Positions 39,101-50,430 of a stretch of DNA of 64,000 nt are shown here, piece after piece. How positions within the stretch are numbered: position 1 is the first letter of the stretch; every line of letters begins with the position of its first letter. The notes beneath the pieces are model-generated. The model worked only from the letters and a program-made list of their open reading frames with translations. It was not told the origin of the DNA and made no database searches. The position numbers were made by a program, and so were the translations under genes. This DNA comes from Phylloscopus collybita (lineage: Eukaryota > Chordata > Aves > Passeriformes > Phylloscopidae), in the NCBI GenBank assembly GCA_027886175.1, contig JAJNNQ010000029.1, positions 682,001 through 746,000 of the forward strand, in the 5' to 3' direction.

Positions 39101-42100
39101 CTCTTCTCTAATGATGGGGACTGTAAGCCAGTTAGGCTAATCCTTACATGGGTGTGTAAAACAGCATAGACTTCTTGTTGGCAGTCAAACCCTAGGGATG
39201 AGTCACACCTACACAGCTAACTAGAAGGTGAGCTGTCAGGGGCTACCATAACAGCAAAATGCTAGACAGACTTATGCCTGTAAATTGCAGTGCTGCTTAA
39301 AAATGGACTAGTGAGATGTTTGTGATTCAAACTCCTGCAGTGTCCAGTTGTCTGCCTGCCTTGCTTGAGGTCTCATTCTTCAGTCATAACACTGCCACAT
39401 GTTGACCCGACTTCTGACATCCAAGGCTGGTTCTGGCAGTAATTTCTGCCAGTCTCAGTGCCACCTGCTTTGAAAGCAGCTCCCAGCAGAAAGACAACTG
39501 ATTTCAAGTGATGGTTCATATTGCTGGGAGACATCATTTTCTTTCTCTGTTAAGTGTTTTGTCCATTACTGCTACTTTTATTCATTATTGGGTTTTACCT
39601 TTTAACCGCAGCCACTACTCTTGGAGATGATTCATTAATGAAAATCCCAAGAAGTAAATGTCACTCTTGTTCCTGGCACATGGAAAAAAAACACTGATTA
39701 GTCACAGAAGCCCCAGCTTACCCCCACAGCCCCTGATCCCAAACGACAATTCTAGGAGTGTGTCATCTTATGCTTGTTTTCAGTTGTTTATTCCTGGATG
39801 GCTATTTCCCTGAAATGTTCATTTTTTCTGTGAAGCAGAGTTTCTCTGTAAACTCACATTAATGATGTATACATTAGGCAATTTTGCTGCTCTCAAACTA
39901 TACTAGTTGCATTTCAAATTAATTTCCTCTAACACAAACCATTAAGTTCTTTCAAAATAAAATAAACAAAAGCTGAATGTAGCAAAAGCAGACAAAAAGC
40001 AAAAAAAGAATGGATTTTTCACTTGTATTCACTACTGTCCTGGAGTTTTTGTGACATATTATTAAATTACTCCGTGGGGAAACTGAATATAGACATTACT
40101 AAAACCAAGATTTTATTTCCTTAGGACAGGTCATAAAAGGAAATTAGTAACAGAATAATACAGAATCTGATGGGAGTTTAGATAAAACCTTACAGAAAAT
40201 GACAGCAAAAACAAAATTAAAATTTCCAGGTAGAATAATCAGTGTGTTTAAAAAAACCCCAAGCAAACAGCCATGGAAACATAGTTTTCACCTTTTCTAA
40301 GTAGCAATAAACAAATACTGTTTTGTTGGGGTTTTTTTCTATGACTAATGAATGCTCTGCATTACAAACATCAGATCCTCTGTTTGTTCCTGTGCCCTAT
40401 GAATGCCCACTATTCACTCATTTTATTTTGTAAAGGGAAAGAAAAAAGTTGAATTTTGATCTCTGACAGCTGCATACAAGTTGTTTCAGGAGACATTGCA
40501 AGCACCCAGGAAACCGGAGTAGGGGCAAAAAAGCTCCAGAGGATCATGAAGTCTGTTTGCTGTTATTTCTGCAGAGCAGTGCTGCAGCATGTCCTTGCCC
40601 ATGCCATCAGTCAGACCAGGCATGTCAGAACACCCTGCATCTTCCTCTCATTCCATAAGTCCAGTAGTCTCAGCAGGGAAATCAGGGGATGGCAGTAACA
40701 CCCAGTGTATAAGCAAGCCTCAAAAGACTGTCACAGAACCCAGTTACACCCATACAGTGAAAAATAGGGTTACCTTATTTCCAGTGGTAATTGAATTGCA
40801 CACAATTATTCTCTTTTGAGAACATTTAGCTAATGTATTGCTCTATTTTGATCAGCAGCTATGTAAACATTAACAGAAATATAACAATGGAGTCATTTTT
40901 TCAGAGTTAAAAACTGGAACTATAAATAATGAACCATCAAAACACCACAGTGTTAAAGACCACGTACTTATTAAATACTTCTAAAGGAATTCGAATTTAC
41001 TTGTTATGTGTTTTTACTTCTATTTTGCAATTATGGTGTTTGTATAAAAAAAAAGTATTCATGGTTCTTTCAAACATTGTTTTAGATCACATTGACCTGA
41101 AGTTCTAAATTGTAAAATAAAATAGTACAAAAAAATCATAATGAATCACAAGAAAATGCATTGCTTTTCATACTGGTCTCAATAAAATCCCCCAATCTCC
41201 TTTCTCTAGAAAGGAAACATAAATACTGTGAAATTCAGTCTAAGAGCAGGAAACCTCCTTAGGTAGATTCACACATGCAGAAAACCTGTCTCTGAAAAAT
41301 GGTATGGAAAATAGTACCTGTTAGAAGAGGCTTGCTATTAAGCTTTCTGCAGCTCTGGGAAGAGACAGGTAGTTGAATTATTCTGCAGCTAACTAGTTTC
41401 CAGTTAATAAAAATTTTTCATTGCTTCTTCTCACATTAACACTTAACACTGACCCCCAAGAGATCTACCACTTTCATCCAACTACAGGTCCCATCCCTGC
41501 TCTTCTGGCTCTGGCAAAAACAAACAGAACATGCTTTATCCCCTTCCTGCTAATTAGAGATTTTGAAAAAGATTGCTTCTGTCCATTTTTATTAATTAAG
41601 AGCTAGTTTTAAAGGCCATAGCCTTTTCCCCCAAATGCTAATCCCCTGAGCTCTTATCACCTTGTTAAATGTTTCATGTCATGAGCATACACTGGTGAAA
41701 GCTGGGTCAGGTCAGTGACCTCCCTGATGGGGGAAGAGGCCAATATAGGAGATGTAATGTACATCCCCCAAGGGCTGAGGGGGAGGAGGAGGCAAAACAG
41801 CTGCTAATCTGCTGCAGCAGAGTGACAGCACATTCTTCTGGCACATGTTCATCTTAATTTTTGCAATTCCTCTCTGTTTTCTCCTGTGCATATACATAAT
41901 TTGCCAATTTAGTGTGGCCAAGAAAACTAGACAGCTCTAAGAAAATAATTAATTTCCCTTTGTCTATAGAGACATGTACAAATATGATCAGACTTTTGAT
42001 TAATAAATGGGCAAAGAATTCACTGAAAATTATAGAGTATCTTTCAAAGAGTGGAGTTATGCCAGTTTGAATGTTTGTTTTTGGGTGCTTTCCGTGCAGG

Positions 42101-42762
42101 AAATAAACACATGGAAGCTAAGGCAAATCACAGAGAGATTCTCATTATCTCAGAGAAACTCACCTTGTCTCCAGACAATAATCCACTTTCATTATAGAAA
42201 CAGGTTTACTGAACAAAGCTGTTTTCAGCTTTCTTTGACTGGGACATTGTATAAGAAGACAGGAATAAGGTGAAAAAAGTTTTTACTACAATTTAAATTG
42301 TTCTGCTATTTCACATTATTTTCTGGCAGAGTGGAGAAAATAATAATTGTGCAAGCTAAAAACTGAGGATTTAGCGCATTAAGGTTTAAGGATAGCTGCA
42401 ATTAAATGATCCAAAAACTTAGACAAACATGAAACAAAAAGACAATGTGAAGGTCTTAACTCATGAACTTTAAGATTATTTTGTTCTGACAAATAACATG
42501 AGAAAAATTTGTCTTCTTCTAACAAATAAACTTCTTCCCCCCCGCCCCTCCAATCCTGATCAACCAAAGGAAGGTGAATATTGGGATATGGTTGGTGGGA
42601 GAGACAAATCTCTACTTATGATCTTGTATCTTATACAAAATGATTTTCCCTGACTTTCACTTTTGATATCTTGTAAAAATTTGTTTACTTTCTTTATGCA
42701 CTTTGCTCATTAAAGTCCCTTTGTGTCAGGAAGATGACACATCACCTTTATAAGACACAAAG
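36106..42762. other. Long noncoding stretch, no gene seen
   Basis: No recognisable transposon or gene. A short perfect inverted repeat, GTGTTTGG (38707-38714) with CCAAACAC (38722-38729), has a 7-nt loop. The segment 38590-39450 is less AT-rich than its flanks, without a recognised cause. Confidence 0.55.
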
Positions 42763-42990
42763 ATTCAAAGAATAACTCAGACTAGGAAGGATTTTTGGAG
42801 GTCACCTGATCAGATCTCTGCTCAGGCCATCACATTCAGTGGAATTTTGAGTACCCCCAAGGATGAAGAGCCCACAGCCTCTCTGGGCAACATTTGCTAG
42901 TGTTTCATCACCTCACAGGGCGAAAAACCCTCAACATTTGATCAGAATTTTGTGTCCCTGCCGTGACTTGTGTCTGTCTCCCTAACTCTC
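42763..42990 (-). mobile_element. Old CR1 LINE fragment, 3' UTR
   Basis: The plus strand shows the reverse complement of the CR1 3' UTR: an AACTCAGACTAGGAAGG start, the GGAGGTCACCTGATCAGA block, and CCTCTCTGGGCAACATTTGC followed by a TTTCATCACC segment. It is strongly diverged and lacks a clean tail, so it is an ancient copy. The right edge is approximate. Confidence 0.8.
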
Positions 42991-44249
42991 ACACCTCAGT
43001 TAACACAAGAGAAAACAAAAAACCAATGGCCACATTTTGAGTGTGACTGAGACAAGGCAGCCAAAGGATTTTAGGGCTGCAGAAGGAAAGCTCTCGTGAG
43101 GAATTTCCAGTCTGGGAAAACCTGCAGTGCCTTGTCTGAGGCTCATGTGAAGGTTATGGCTTCACATGCCTTCTCTTACTAGTTTCCCAGGGAGTTGTTT
43201 ACTTTTTTTTATAGTCCAACTGCACGTCTTTCTCTGACCTTCTGAGAAAAAATTATTTGCAAAGTTCCTGACACAATGAAAAATGAAGCCACATTAACCA
43301 GAGGCAGCCACTGTATGATGATCACAACATTTACATTGGAGGGTTTTTTTTGACCCTAATGTTCGCTTTGTCAAAGGTACATTAATTACTCAAAACTTGC
43401 ATCATATAATTCAACATAAACATTCAGGTCAAGATAAAGCCTTGAGAATGTTTTCCTTCTTTTGTTTTGCAATGTACTTTCATTCTTGGGAATTAGTCTA
43501 CAACACATGGCAGGGCAAAGAGCTAAACTGCAGAAATGCACAATGACAGTGGCAGAGTGCTTTATGATAAGGGAAGCCAAGTATCTTAGGCACAAAGAGC
43601 TCTGTAACGCTGTTGTCAAATAGATCTTCAAGAAAACAACAAAAGTGATATTTTAGATGAAGTCTGTGAGTCAGTGAGGAGTTCAAGCCTTGATAAGAAA
43701 TTAACTTGAAATATTAGAGTAACAAAACTTTCTCCAGATTTCATATTTGATCTTTCCTTCACATTTAAGATGTAGGTAGGAATGAGCATATTTGGTTAAA
43801 TGAAGACCATGTTTGGTGCTTCTTAACACGGAGTCAAAAGATTACCAAGACATGCATGCCTTCATTCACAAGAGCACGATAATGACTATGTAATCAAGTA
43901 ATGTGACACAAACCGACCTCACTTTATTTGTGTGTTACATCCAACTTCACTGAAAAACACAAGGGAGAGGCTTCATGTGTTGAAGCCCAGAGATTAGTCT
44001 CTAATCACAGCCAGAATCTGTAAGATTCCCATAGAACAGCCTGCACATGCTTCAAACGAGAAATCTCAGGCCCTGCAAGTGCACCACCCTTGTGCCCTGT
44101 CCCTCTGGAAGCACAGTGCTACGGGGAGAACAGGGCCAGGCTGGAGTGGGAGGTGAGGAGACGGCTGAGGGGGACCCCACGGCCCCGGCCAGGGCACCAA
44201 GGCAGCCTGTGGGAGAGCTGCCAAGGGAGTGCAACAGAGCAGGAGTTGA
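42991..44249. other. Noncoding stretch, no gene seen
   Basis: No family recognised. The right-hand part from about 44040 is GC-rich with overlapping open frames on both strands (44047-44382 plus, 44052-44306 minus). The overlap argues against either being coding. It may be diverged CR1 sequence upstream of the fragment at 44250. Confidence 0.5.
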
Positions 44250-44328
44250 GGGAGTCAAGCTGAAAGGAGATGGGTTCAGATTACACACCAGGTGCAAATT
44301 CTTCACTGTGAGGGTAGTAAGGCACCTC
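44250..44328 (+). mobile_element. Short CR1 LINE fragment, 3' UTR
   Basis: A plus-strand block with the order AAGCTGAAAGGAGATGGGTT, CAGATTACAC, AAATTCTTCACTGTGAGGGT, AGTAAGGCAC matches the CR1 3' UTR segment that usually reads TTTAGATTAGATATTAGGAA followed by TTCTTTACTGTGAGGGTGGT. It is very short and stops before the CR1 tail, so it is a remnant. Confidence 0.6.
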
Positions 44329-44726
44329 GTCAGTTTACCTTCCCCCTCTAATTTGGGGGTAAGTGGTTACTGGCTGCGCTAGCCCATAGAGCACAAGGAA
44401 GGTGAGACATTCCCTTACTCCTAAGTTTAACCTACAGAGCAGGCTGCATGAGGAGAGAGAAGCACACTTTACATTCTACCAGAAAAGGAGGAAACCCAGA
44501 GACAGATGATTCAAGCCCAGTGTTACTATTCTTTAAGTCCCTGCTCACTGAATCTCTTTATTGCCCTTTGCTTAAGGATGTTTTCATTACAGTCCTCTAA
44601 AACATCATAAAAGTGAATTACTTTGTATAGCAGGAAAATGAGCTCAGTCTGGTATCATTGTAGGCAAGAGCTACTTTGTGAGGCAGAAAAGAGGCCACAG
44701 TGGGTCATTGCTGTGCTTCCCACACA
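44329..44726. other. Noncoding stretch, nothing recognised
   Basis: Sits between two CR1 remnants in opposite orientation. No open frame or repeat that I can name. Confidence 0.5.
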
Positions 44727-44915
44727 TAGAATAGTGGAATAGTTAAAGAGTGGGAAAGACCTCTTAGATCAAGTCCAAGCATTAACAAAGTACTGCCAGT
44801 TTCACCACTAAACCATGTCCTTAAGCACTACATTTGCATCAAAAAGTGATCAAAAACTTTGAGGACTGGGATTTTGCAGCCTGTTTCCATGCCTGACCAC
44901 CCTTTCCTGACAAAG
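44727..44915 (-). mobile_element. CR1 LINE fragment, 3' UTR
   Basis: The plus strand shows a degraded reverse-complement CR1 tail (ATAGAATAGTGGAATAG), then GTGGGAAAGACCTCTTAGATC, the AACCATGTCCTTAAGCAC block and TGCCTGACCACCCTTTCCTG. These are landmarks of the CR1 3' UTR in that order. It is truncated after under 200 bp. Confidence 0.85.
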
Positions 44916-45131
44916 ATAAACCCCAAGTATTTAAATGAAAGGAAGAACCTAGTAGGGGTAAAGAAGAGAGGAGTACAAAGCGTCATGCAATAAAATGCAT
45001 GTTGAGAACACAAAGAAGCTGGCAAAGCACAACAGCAATGACAGCCTGAGGTGTAGCGAGCAAAAGCAGTGATAATTTTACAGAGGGAGCCAGATCAATT
45101 CAGGAGAGGGTCACATTTACCTGTGAGAGAG

Positions 45132-45843
45132 TGTCTTGGTTTTGAAAGACAGGTGTCTACCAGGGAAAGCTGGAGTTTCCCTTGGAATGGAGAATGTAAA
45201 TGCCTCACCCCATCCAAATTATAATTTTGCAATTAAGGGCTTTCAGGCAAAGATTTGGGAATAGGATTAACAGTTCTTTACTAGGAATATTAACAATACA
45301 AACGTAGTAGCAAAACAAACAAACAAGCAACTAAACAACAATCCTAGAAAACACTGACAGAATCAGAGCTACAACCTAACCCTGCTGGTCAGGGTGTTGG
45401 AAGCAGTCCAAAAGTGAGTCCTCCTGGAGTGGCAGATGTGGTTCTGTTGGGACAGAGATGATCCTGAGAGAGAAGGGTCCAGTGATGGTGAGAAGGGTTC
45501 AGTCTTCCTCTGGGAATCCAGTGGAACCAGACACCTTGTGTTCCTACATCTCAGTTTTTATCCAGATAGGAGTAGTTGGCTCCCCCCGTACTGGGTGGGA
45601 TGACGGAATGTGGATGATGGCTTGGTGATCCTTAATGTTCCATTAGCAGAAGATATCCCCCGGAGGGAGGACAGGTGGTGAAAGAGATAAGAAACACTGC
45701 CCACCTGGTTTTAACAGTTGGGCCATTATCAGAAGGCATCTGCCCCTCTCCCCCCAGAATTACAAGAGATAAAGAAGAAATCTCCCCAACTGCTTTCAAC
45801 AAATGTAATAGAATACACATTTTTGGTTCCATAACCCAAGACA
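45132..45843 (-). mobile_element. Solo LTR, minus orientation (partner of the LTR at 48088)
   Basis: Read on the minus strand, this 712-bp element starts TGTCTTGGGTTATGG (complement ending at 45843) and ends CAAAACCAAGACA (complement beginning at 45132). That gives a TG...CA structure with a short terminal inverted repeat TGTCTT/AAGACA. The flanking 5-mers are gagag (45127-45131) and cagag (45844-45848), a target-site duplication with one mismatch. A 5-bp duplication fits ERVL-like retroviruses. Inside are a TATA-like GGATAAAAACTGAG (complement near 45550) and AGTAAAG, a variant polyadenylation signal, before the U5-like end. No retroviral internal region is attached, so it is a solo LTR left by recombination. 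It aligns along its full length with 48088-48806. Confidence 0.88.
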
Positions 45844-45912
45844 CAGAGAAACTGAACTTTAGGGCCAGGGAGAATTTTTTTCCAATCCTCTGTTCCCATG
45901 CAGTGTCTCCTG

Positions 45913-45915
<3 letters not shown>

Positions 45916-45946
<31 letters not shown>
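45916..45946. repeat. Poly(A) tract, 31 A
   Basis: An uninterrupted run of 31 adenines about 70 bp beyond the upper edge of the minus-strand solo LTR. It could be a simple repeat or the tail of a retroposed sequence on the plus strand. The 67 bp between LTR and tract show no recognisable body. Length calls of such runs are often unreliable in assemblies. Confidence 0.9.
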
Positions 45947-45949
<3 letters not shown>

Positions 45950-47370
45950 CAAATGCCCATTTGCAAAGGTATCCTCTATTTGTGGTATTTGTGGGATGTT
46001 GCATTGTAAAAGCAGGTTCTGCATGTGGGCTTTAATCATGCTTGTTAAATACCATTTACAGTGAATGTGACCCTTAAATATCAAGTCTTACAGGAACCCA
46101 GCATCTGTAGTCTTTTTTCCTCCTAGCTAGCTCCTAAGTTCCTCTTGGAAGTGCTCACTTATGTACTCAGGTGCCTGCCAGTAATCATTACCTGGTTTCC
46201 AATCTCATAAAAGAAAACTTTGCCATTATCGAGGGCTTTTGATAAGCTACAATATAAGAGGGCAAAGCAAATGGCAACAGAGCCAGAACAAGCACTTTTT
46301 GTGAGTGACCTGTACTGCTACTGCTAACATGACAACATTTTGTACCAGCTAGTACATTACTGAAACCAGTCCAAGCTCCCCAGTTGTTCTGAGAGAAATT
46401 TAAGAAGGAGAGCAGTAATTTAGGCGTACTGTGAAGAAGGAAAGTGCTACACCCAGAAGCTTGCAGCATAAGAGGAGGGTGAGAGTTTTAAGTGTTGACA
46501 GCACATACTGTCTATCTGAAGGGCATAAAAGTGCAGGGTAGTGCAACCTACTCATAGAGAGGAGGAAAGGCCTAAAAACTGAGATAGATAATGCACAATC
46601 CATCAAAGTCACGCCACTGTTTTCTGGTGGCCCATAAATACCATAAAAATTATGCCAGATGTTTCTTGAAGAATCAACAGCTTTGTGAAATACATACACA
46701 CCACGGATCAGTGTTTATTGGAGGCAGTAGAGGGGGATGCGGAGAGGCTGCAACTACACCCTGCTGTAGTGTGGATCTGGCACAGCTGCAGGTCTGGTCC
46801 AGTACTTCCCACAGTCAGCACGGTTATCTCCAGAGGAGGTCCTGGTGTAGGAGCCTGGTGGAAGGGAGTGTTGGAGGGCCCTGGAGCCCTGCCTGCCTCT
46901 GTGCACTGTTACTGCCTCTTGTGTGCTGCCAGTCCCCACAGGCCTCATTTTGTCAGCTGAGGAGTGGTTTTTGGTGGGCCACCTGTGCAGGCTGTAGTGC
47001 AGCTGTAGGGAAAGCTGTGAGTCTGCAAAAAATAATTTGCAGGCCTTGGCTGTGAATACAGCATGAAGGGTTTTCTTGTTAAGTATTAGCATAGCTTGCA
47101 CAACTCTAGAAAGCCCTTTTGTTTTAGGATGTATTTCTTGTGTTAGTATGTAACTTTCTTGTAGTTCAATAAGAGTTTCTAGGACAGCTTTAGCCCCTGC
47201 TTAGAATCCTTCTTTTATTGGTTCTCCCCTGTCTCACCCCCTCTGTCATGCATAATTTCCTTTTTGTCCATCATAGCATCCTTATCTTTGAAGTACAGTA
47301 ATTTTAGCCACTAACTTTGCTGGACGACCCTCAGGCCATCCCGGAACTTGTGTTGGATTTGTTAGAACTT
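45947..47370. other. Noncoding stretch, partly GC-rich, nothing recognised
   Basis: Open frames 46591-47055 (plus, 154 codons) and 46754-47101 (minus) overlap on opposite strands and show no domain. The part from about 47100 to 47370 could be further U3-like sequence of an LTR whose 3' end is at 47636, but its upstream boundary is not visible. Confidence 0.45.
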
Positions 47371-47378
47371 AAGTGACT

Positions 47379-47636
47379 TGGTTTGGCATGATGTGTTTGG
47401 ATTGTTTTATTGGTATCTGTAACTTAGAACCCACCCCAGAATTGTAGTATTAAACCGCCCACCACCCCAGGCTCGGGGTCTCTCTCCAGAGGCACCAGCC
47501 TGGTGGCTGGGGGGATTTCCCTGACCCCCTTTCCCCCTGAATAAAGCCTCTGTTCCCTGGAAACTACGAGAGAGTCCCCTCTTTCTTCGATCCAGCCTTA
47601 GCAGTGTTACCCAGCTGTGTGAACCGAGCCCCCACA
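47379..47636 (+). mobile_element. LTR-like element bounded by a 10-bp direct repeat
   Basis: The same 10 bases, aagtgacttg, occur at 47371-47380 and 47637-47646. If the first 8 are the duplication, the enclosed 258 bp begin TGGTTTGG and end CCCCCACA, giving TG...CA ends as in an LTR. Inside, a TATA-like TATTAAAC lies near 47449 and the polyadenylation signal AATAAA near 47540. These are followed by a U5-like tail rich in CTCTGTTCC and CCCTCTTTCTTCG. An 8-bp duplication is unusual for an endogenous retrovirus and typical of hAT DNA transposons, but I see no convincing hAT terminal inverted repeats. Alternatively the LTR is longer on the left and the repeat is partly coincidental. No primer-binding site follows the right end. 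Confidence 0.45.
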
Positions 47637-47646
47637 AAGTGACTTG

Positions 47647-48087
47647 CTGAGGTGTGCTGGGAGCTGCCGGGAGGCCCAGGCTGACCATCGAGCCGGGGCC
47701 AGAGCAAGCACACATCGCAACAGAAAGCTGCAGGCCCTCTCCATGGCAATCCTGCAGTGCAGGAGGGCAGACAAGCCAGCTACACACTCCTCATACTGGC
47801 TGTCCCCTCCCACTGAGTTTGGTAGCTCCTTCAAAGACTGCTTGCAGGCATCCCTTCACCCTGGCCCATCACCAGATAAAGGTGGATTTTGTGCAATGAA
47901 GAATTTGTGCATGCAATACATCACACTGGCTGCCTTTTTGATAACTCCCCGGCAGACTGGACACTACTGCTGCCTTTGCTGGCCCTACCTGAGGTGGCTG
48001 ACTCAGGCTGTCATCCTTTCCAGCAGAGTCAGCCTTCTGCACAGCTTTCTTGACACCCAGTGCTTTGTCCTGACAAGAGAGACACAC
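47647..48087. other. GC-moderate spacer between two LTR-like elements
   Basis: A plus-strand frame 47644-48189 (181 codons) is open but runs out of this spacer into the neighbouring LTR, so it cannot be an ancestral gene as it stands. Opposite-strand frames (47607-47834, 47869-48087) are open as well. No family is recognised. Confidence 0.5.
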
Positions 48088-48806
48088 TGTCTTCAGTTAT
48101 GGAAAACAAAAATGTGTATTCTATATTCATCTCCTGAAAGTACTGTTCTTCTTTACTCTGGGAGGAGGAGGGTGGGTGCCTTTTGTTAATGGACCAACTG
48201 TAGGGCATTGTTTCTTATCTGTTTCACCACTGGTCTTCCCTCCAGGGGGATAGTTGTCTGCTAATGGGCCATTGACACCTCCCCAAAGCAGTACATTCCA
48301 CATTACATCATCCTATTGTGAGATGCTCCACCCAGTGGGGGGAACCAACCATTTCTACCTGGATAAAACTGAGCCACAAGAACGAGAAGGCATCCGGCTT
48401 CACCCAATTCCTGGAGGAAGACTGGACCCCTTCTCACCGCGACTGGACCCTTGTTCTACAGAATCATCTCTACTCCACCAGAACCACCTCTCCCACGCCA
48501 GGAGGACTCACTTTTGGACTGCTTCCAACACCCTGACCAACAGGGTGTCAGGTTGTAGCTCTGACTCTGTCAGGGCTTTCCAAATTTGTTGTTTGTTTGC
48601 TTGTTTGGTTGGGTGGTTCTGTTTTCTACTACATTTGTATTGTTAATATTCTTAGTAAAGAACTGTTATTCCTATCCCCAAAATCTTTGCCTGAAAGCCC
48701 TTGATTGCAAAATTATAATTTGGCAGGGGGTAAGGTGTTTACATTCCCCATTCTAAGGGAAGCTCCAGCTTTGCCTGGCTGATACCTGTCTTTCCAAACC
48801 AAGACA
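48088..48806 (+). mobile_element. Solo LTR, plus orientation (partner of the LTR at 45132)
   Basis: This 719-bp element begins TGTCTTCAGTTATGG and ends CCAAACCAAGACA, with the same terminal TGTCTT/AAGACA as its partner. Flanking 5-mers are cacac (48083-48087) and cacgc (48807-48811), a target-site duplication with one mismatch. In order it carries a TATA-like GGATAAAACTGAG near 48360, the segment ACTTTTGGACTGCTTCCAAC, a run of GTTTGTTTGC-like repeats, and AGTAAAG near 48655 as a probable variant polyadenylation signal. A U5-like end containing CAAAATTATAATTTGG follows. It is readily alignable to the complement of 45132-45843 over its whole length. There is no internal retroviral sequence, so it is a solo LTR. 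Confidence 0.88.
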
Positions 48807-48811
48807 CACGC

Positions 48812-49857
48812 AAACTGCTGGAACATGTCTGGCAGAAGGGGTACACAGATTTGTTCTCCACCCACGGAGGATGCACAGGTGGCAGAACAGGTGGAGTCAA
48901 TACATCATGTAGTTGACCTCCTCCCAGCTGCCCAGGAAGATGGGACAATAGATGTCCATCTCCATGGCCATGTTCTCCACTTGCTGCAGTGTCCTGCAGG
49001 GAGCTGGTGATGGGTGGCTCCCTCTCACTGCCGCTGCAGTAGTGGGGGTCACATTAGCAAGGGAAAAGGCACCATCACCACTAAATGACCTGGAGAGGGG
49101 TGATGGAAATGCCCAAGTCCTTCAGAAAGAAAACCCTTACAGCCTCTTAGTATGAGGTGTCCCTTTCCAACTCACCTCTGCTGCTGTGAGTGCACCTCCT
49201 GGGTGTCCCAGATGCTTGAACCTGACAGGGAGGGGGAAAATCCTCCAGCAGCTCTGGGATTGGGCATAGAGAGCTGGTACAAACAGCTCTCCTCACTCAA
49301 TATCAGTACCAATTTTGGCCTCATTCAACACTCCAAACCTCTCCAAATGCTCTGCTGGAGTCTGGGCATGAGCTGGGTGAGTGGAACTTGGCGCTGAATG
49401 TAATCATCAGGGATGACTAATACCAAGTTTGATCTTCCCCTGAGGAAACTTTGCACCATTCCTATGTGGCCTGTCACTGGATCCCAGCAAGAAGAGATCA
49501 GCCTCCTCCATGCAGACAGGCAGAGGATAGAAGAGCACTTGAAGGTGCTGACTTTGCTCAGTGCCCAGACCTGCTGCCCTCTCCCATGCCAGAGCTGCTA
49601 GAGATCTGGAGCCTGCATGTCTTGCATTTGCACCCACTAGAATCCATGCACAGAGGCAGGGGCTGCTGAAAAGCAGCAAGATCAGGAGCTGTTTTAGACT
49701 CAGGCTTGTTTGGTCTCATGATGGAAAGCTGGTACCCCAGCAGAAAGGCCTGGCAATAGCAGAGGGAAGTTCTGGAGACCTCCTCAGTGCCAACAGGGCA
49801 TCTCAATGTAGCTGTGGCAAGCAGAAAGCACCTATCATAGCTGGAAGGTAAGTCCAT
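48812..49857. other. Noncoding stretch, nothing recognised
   Basis: Composition is nearer balanced than most of the window, and open frames exist on both strands at 49407-49902 (up to 114 codons). They overlap each other in opposite directions and show no motif. No transposon end was identified. Confidence 0.5.
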
Positions 49858-50430
49858 GAGGTGACAGAACAGTTCAAGTTGGAAGGGACCTGCAGAGGTC
49901 ACTTTGTCAAATGTTCACATTTAAGGAACATGTTCATGCTCATTTAGAGCATATTATCCAGGATCACCTCCAGGCAGCTTTGAGTATCTCCAAGAATGTG
50001 GAGTACAGCAGCTCTCAGGGAAAGGTGTGCCAGTGCTTGGTCACCCTCAGAGTAAACAAGTACTTCCTGATGTTAAGGGGAAACCTCTCCTACATGCTTC
50101 AACTTGTACCCAGTTCCTCTAGTCCTGTCACTGGATGCCACTGGCAACAGCCTTTTGCCCTTGCCTTCACACCCTCCTTTCAGATATCTGTACACCTTGA
50201 GGACAGCCTTCTCTTCTACAGGCAGAAGAGTCTGAGCTCTCTCCACCTTTCCTCGTACAGAAGACACCCCATTCTTTTGTTATCTAAATGCAGCCTTTGG
50301 TTGCTCTCTCTCCAATAGCCCTGTCTCTCTCTGGTAGTAGGGAGCCCAGAACTTGCTATTGTGCTTCAGCTGTGGCCTTATCAGTGCTGAGAAGAGGAGA
50401 AGGATCATCTGCACATTGTGAAAAAGGTTG
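49858..50430 (-). mobile_element. CR1 LINE fragment, 3' UTR and end of ORF2
   Basis: The plus strand shows CR1 3' landmarks in reverse complement: ACAGTTCAAGTTGGAAGGGA, CATTTAGAGCATATTATCCA, CAAGTACTTCCTGATGTTAA and CTTGAGGACAGCCTTCTCTT. Beyond about 50310 the minus strand translates to the end of the reverse transcriptase (ILLLFSALIRPQLKHNSKFW). Both parts are diverged and the protein is interrupted. The element is 5' truncated near 50430. Confidence 0.88.

Noticed and set aside
45916..45946. Poly(A) tract as the tail of a processed pseudogene or SINE
   Set aside because: No body with coding or RNA-gene similarity precedes it and no flanking duplication is evident.
47644..48189. 181-codon open frame as a gene
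   Set aside because: It crosses the left border of the LTR at 48088, so at least its C-terminal third is LTR sequence, and both strands are open in the rest.
45132..48806. A single provirus with LTRs at both ends
   Set aside because: The LTRs are in opposite orientation, each has its own flanking repeat, and the interval contains no gag, pol or env relic.
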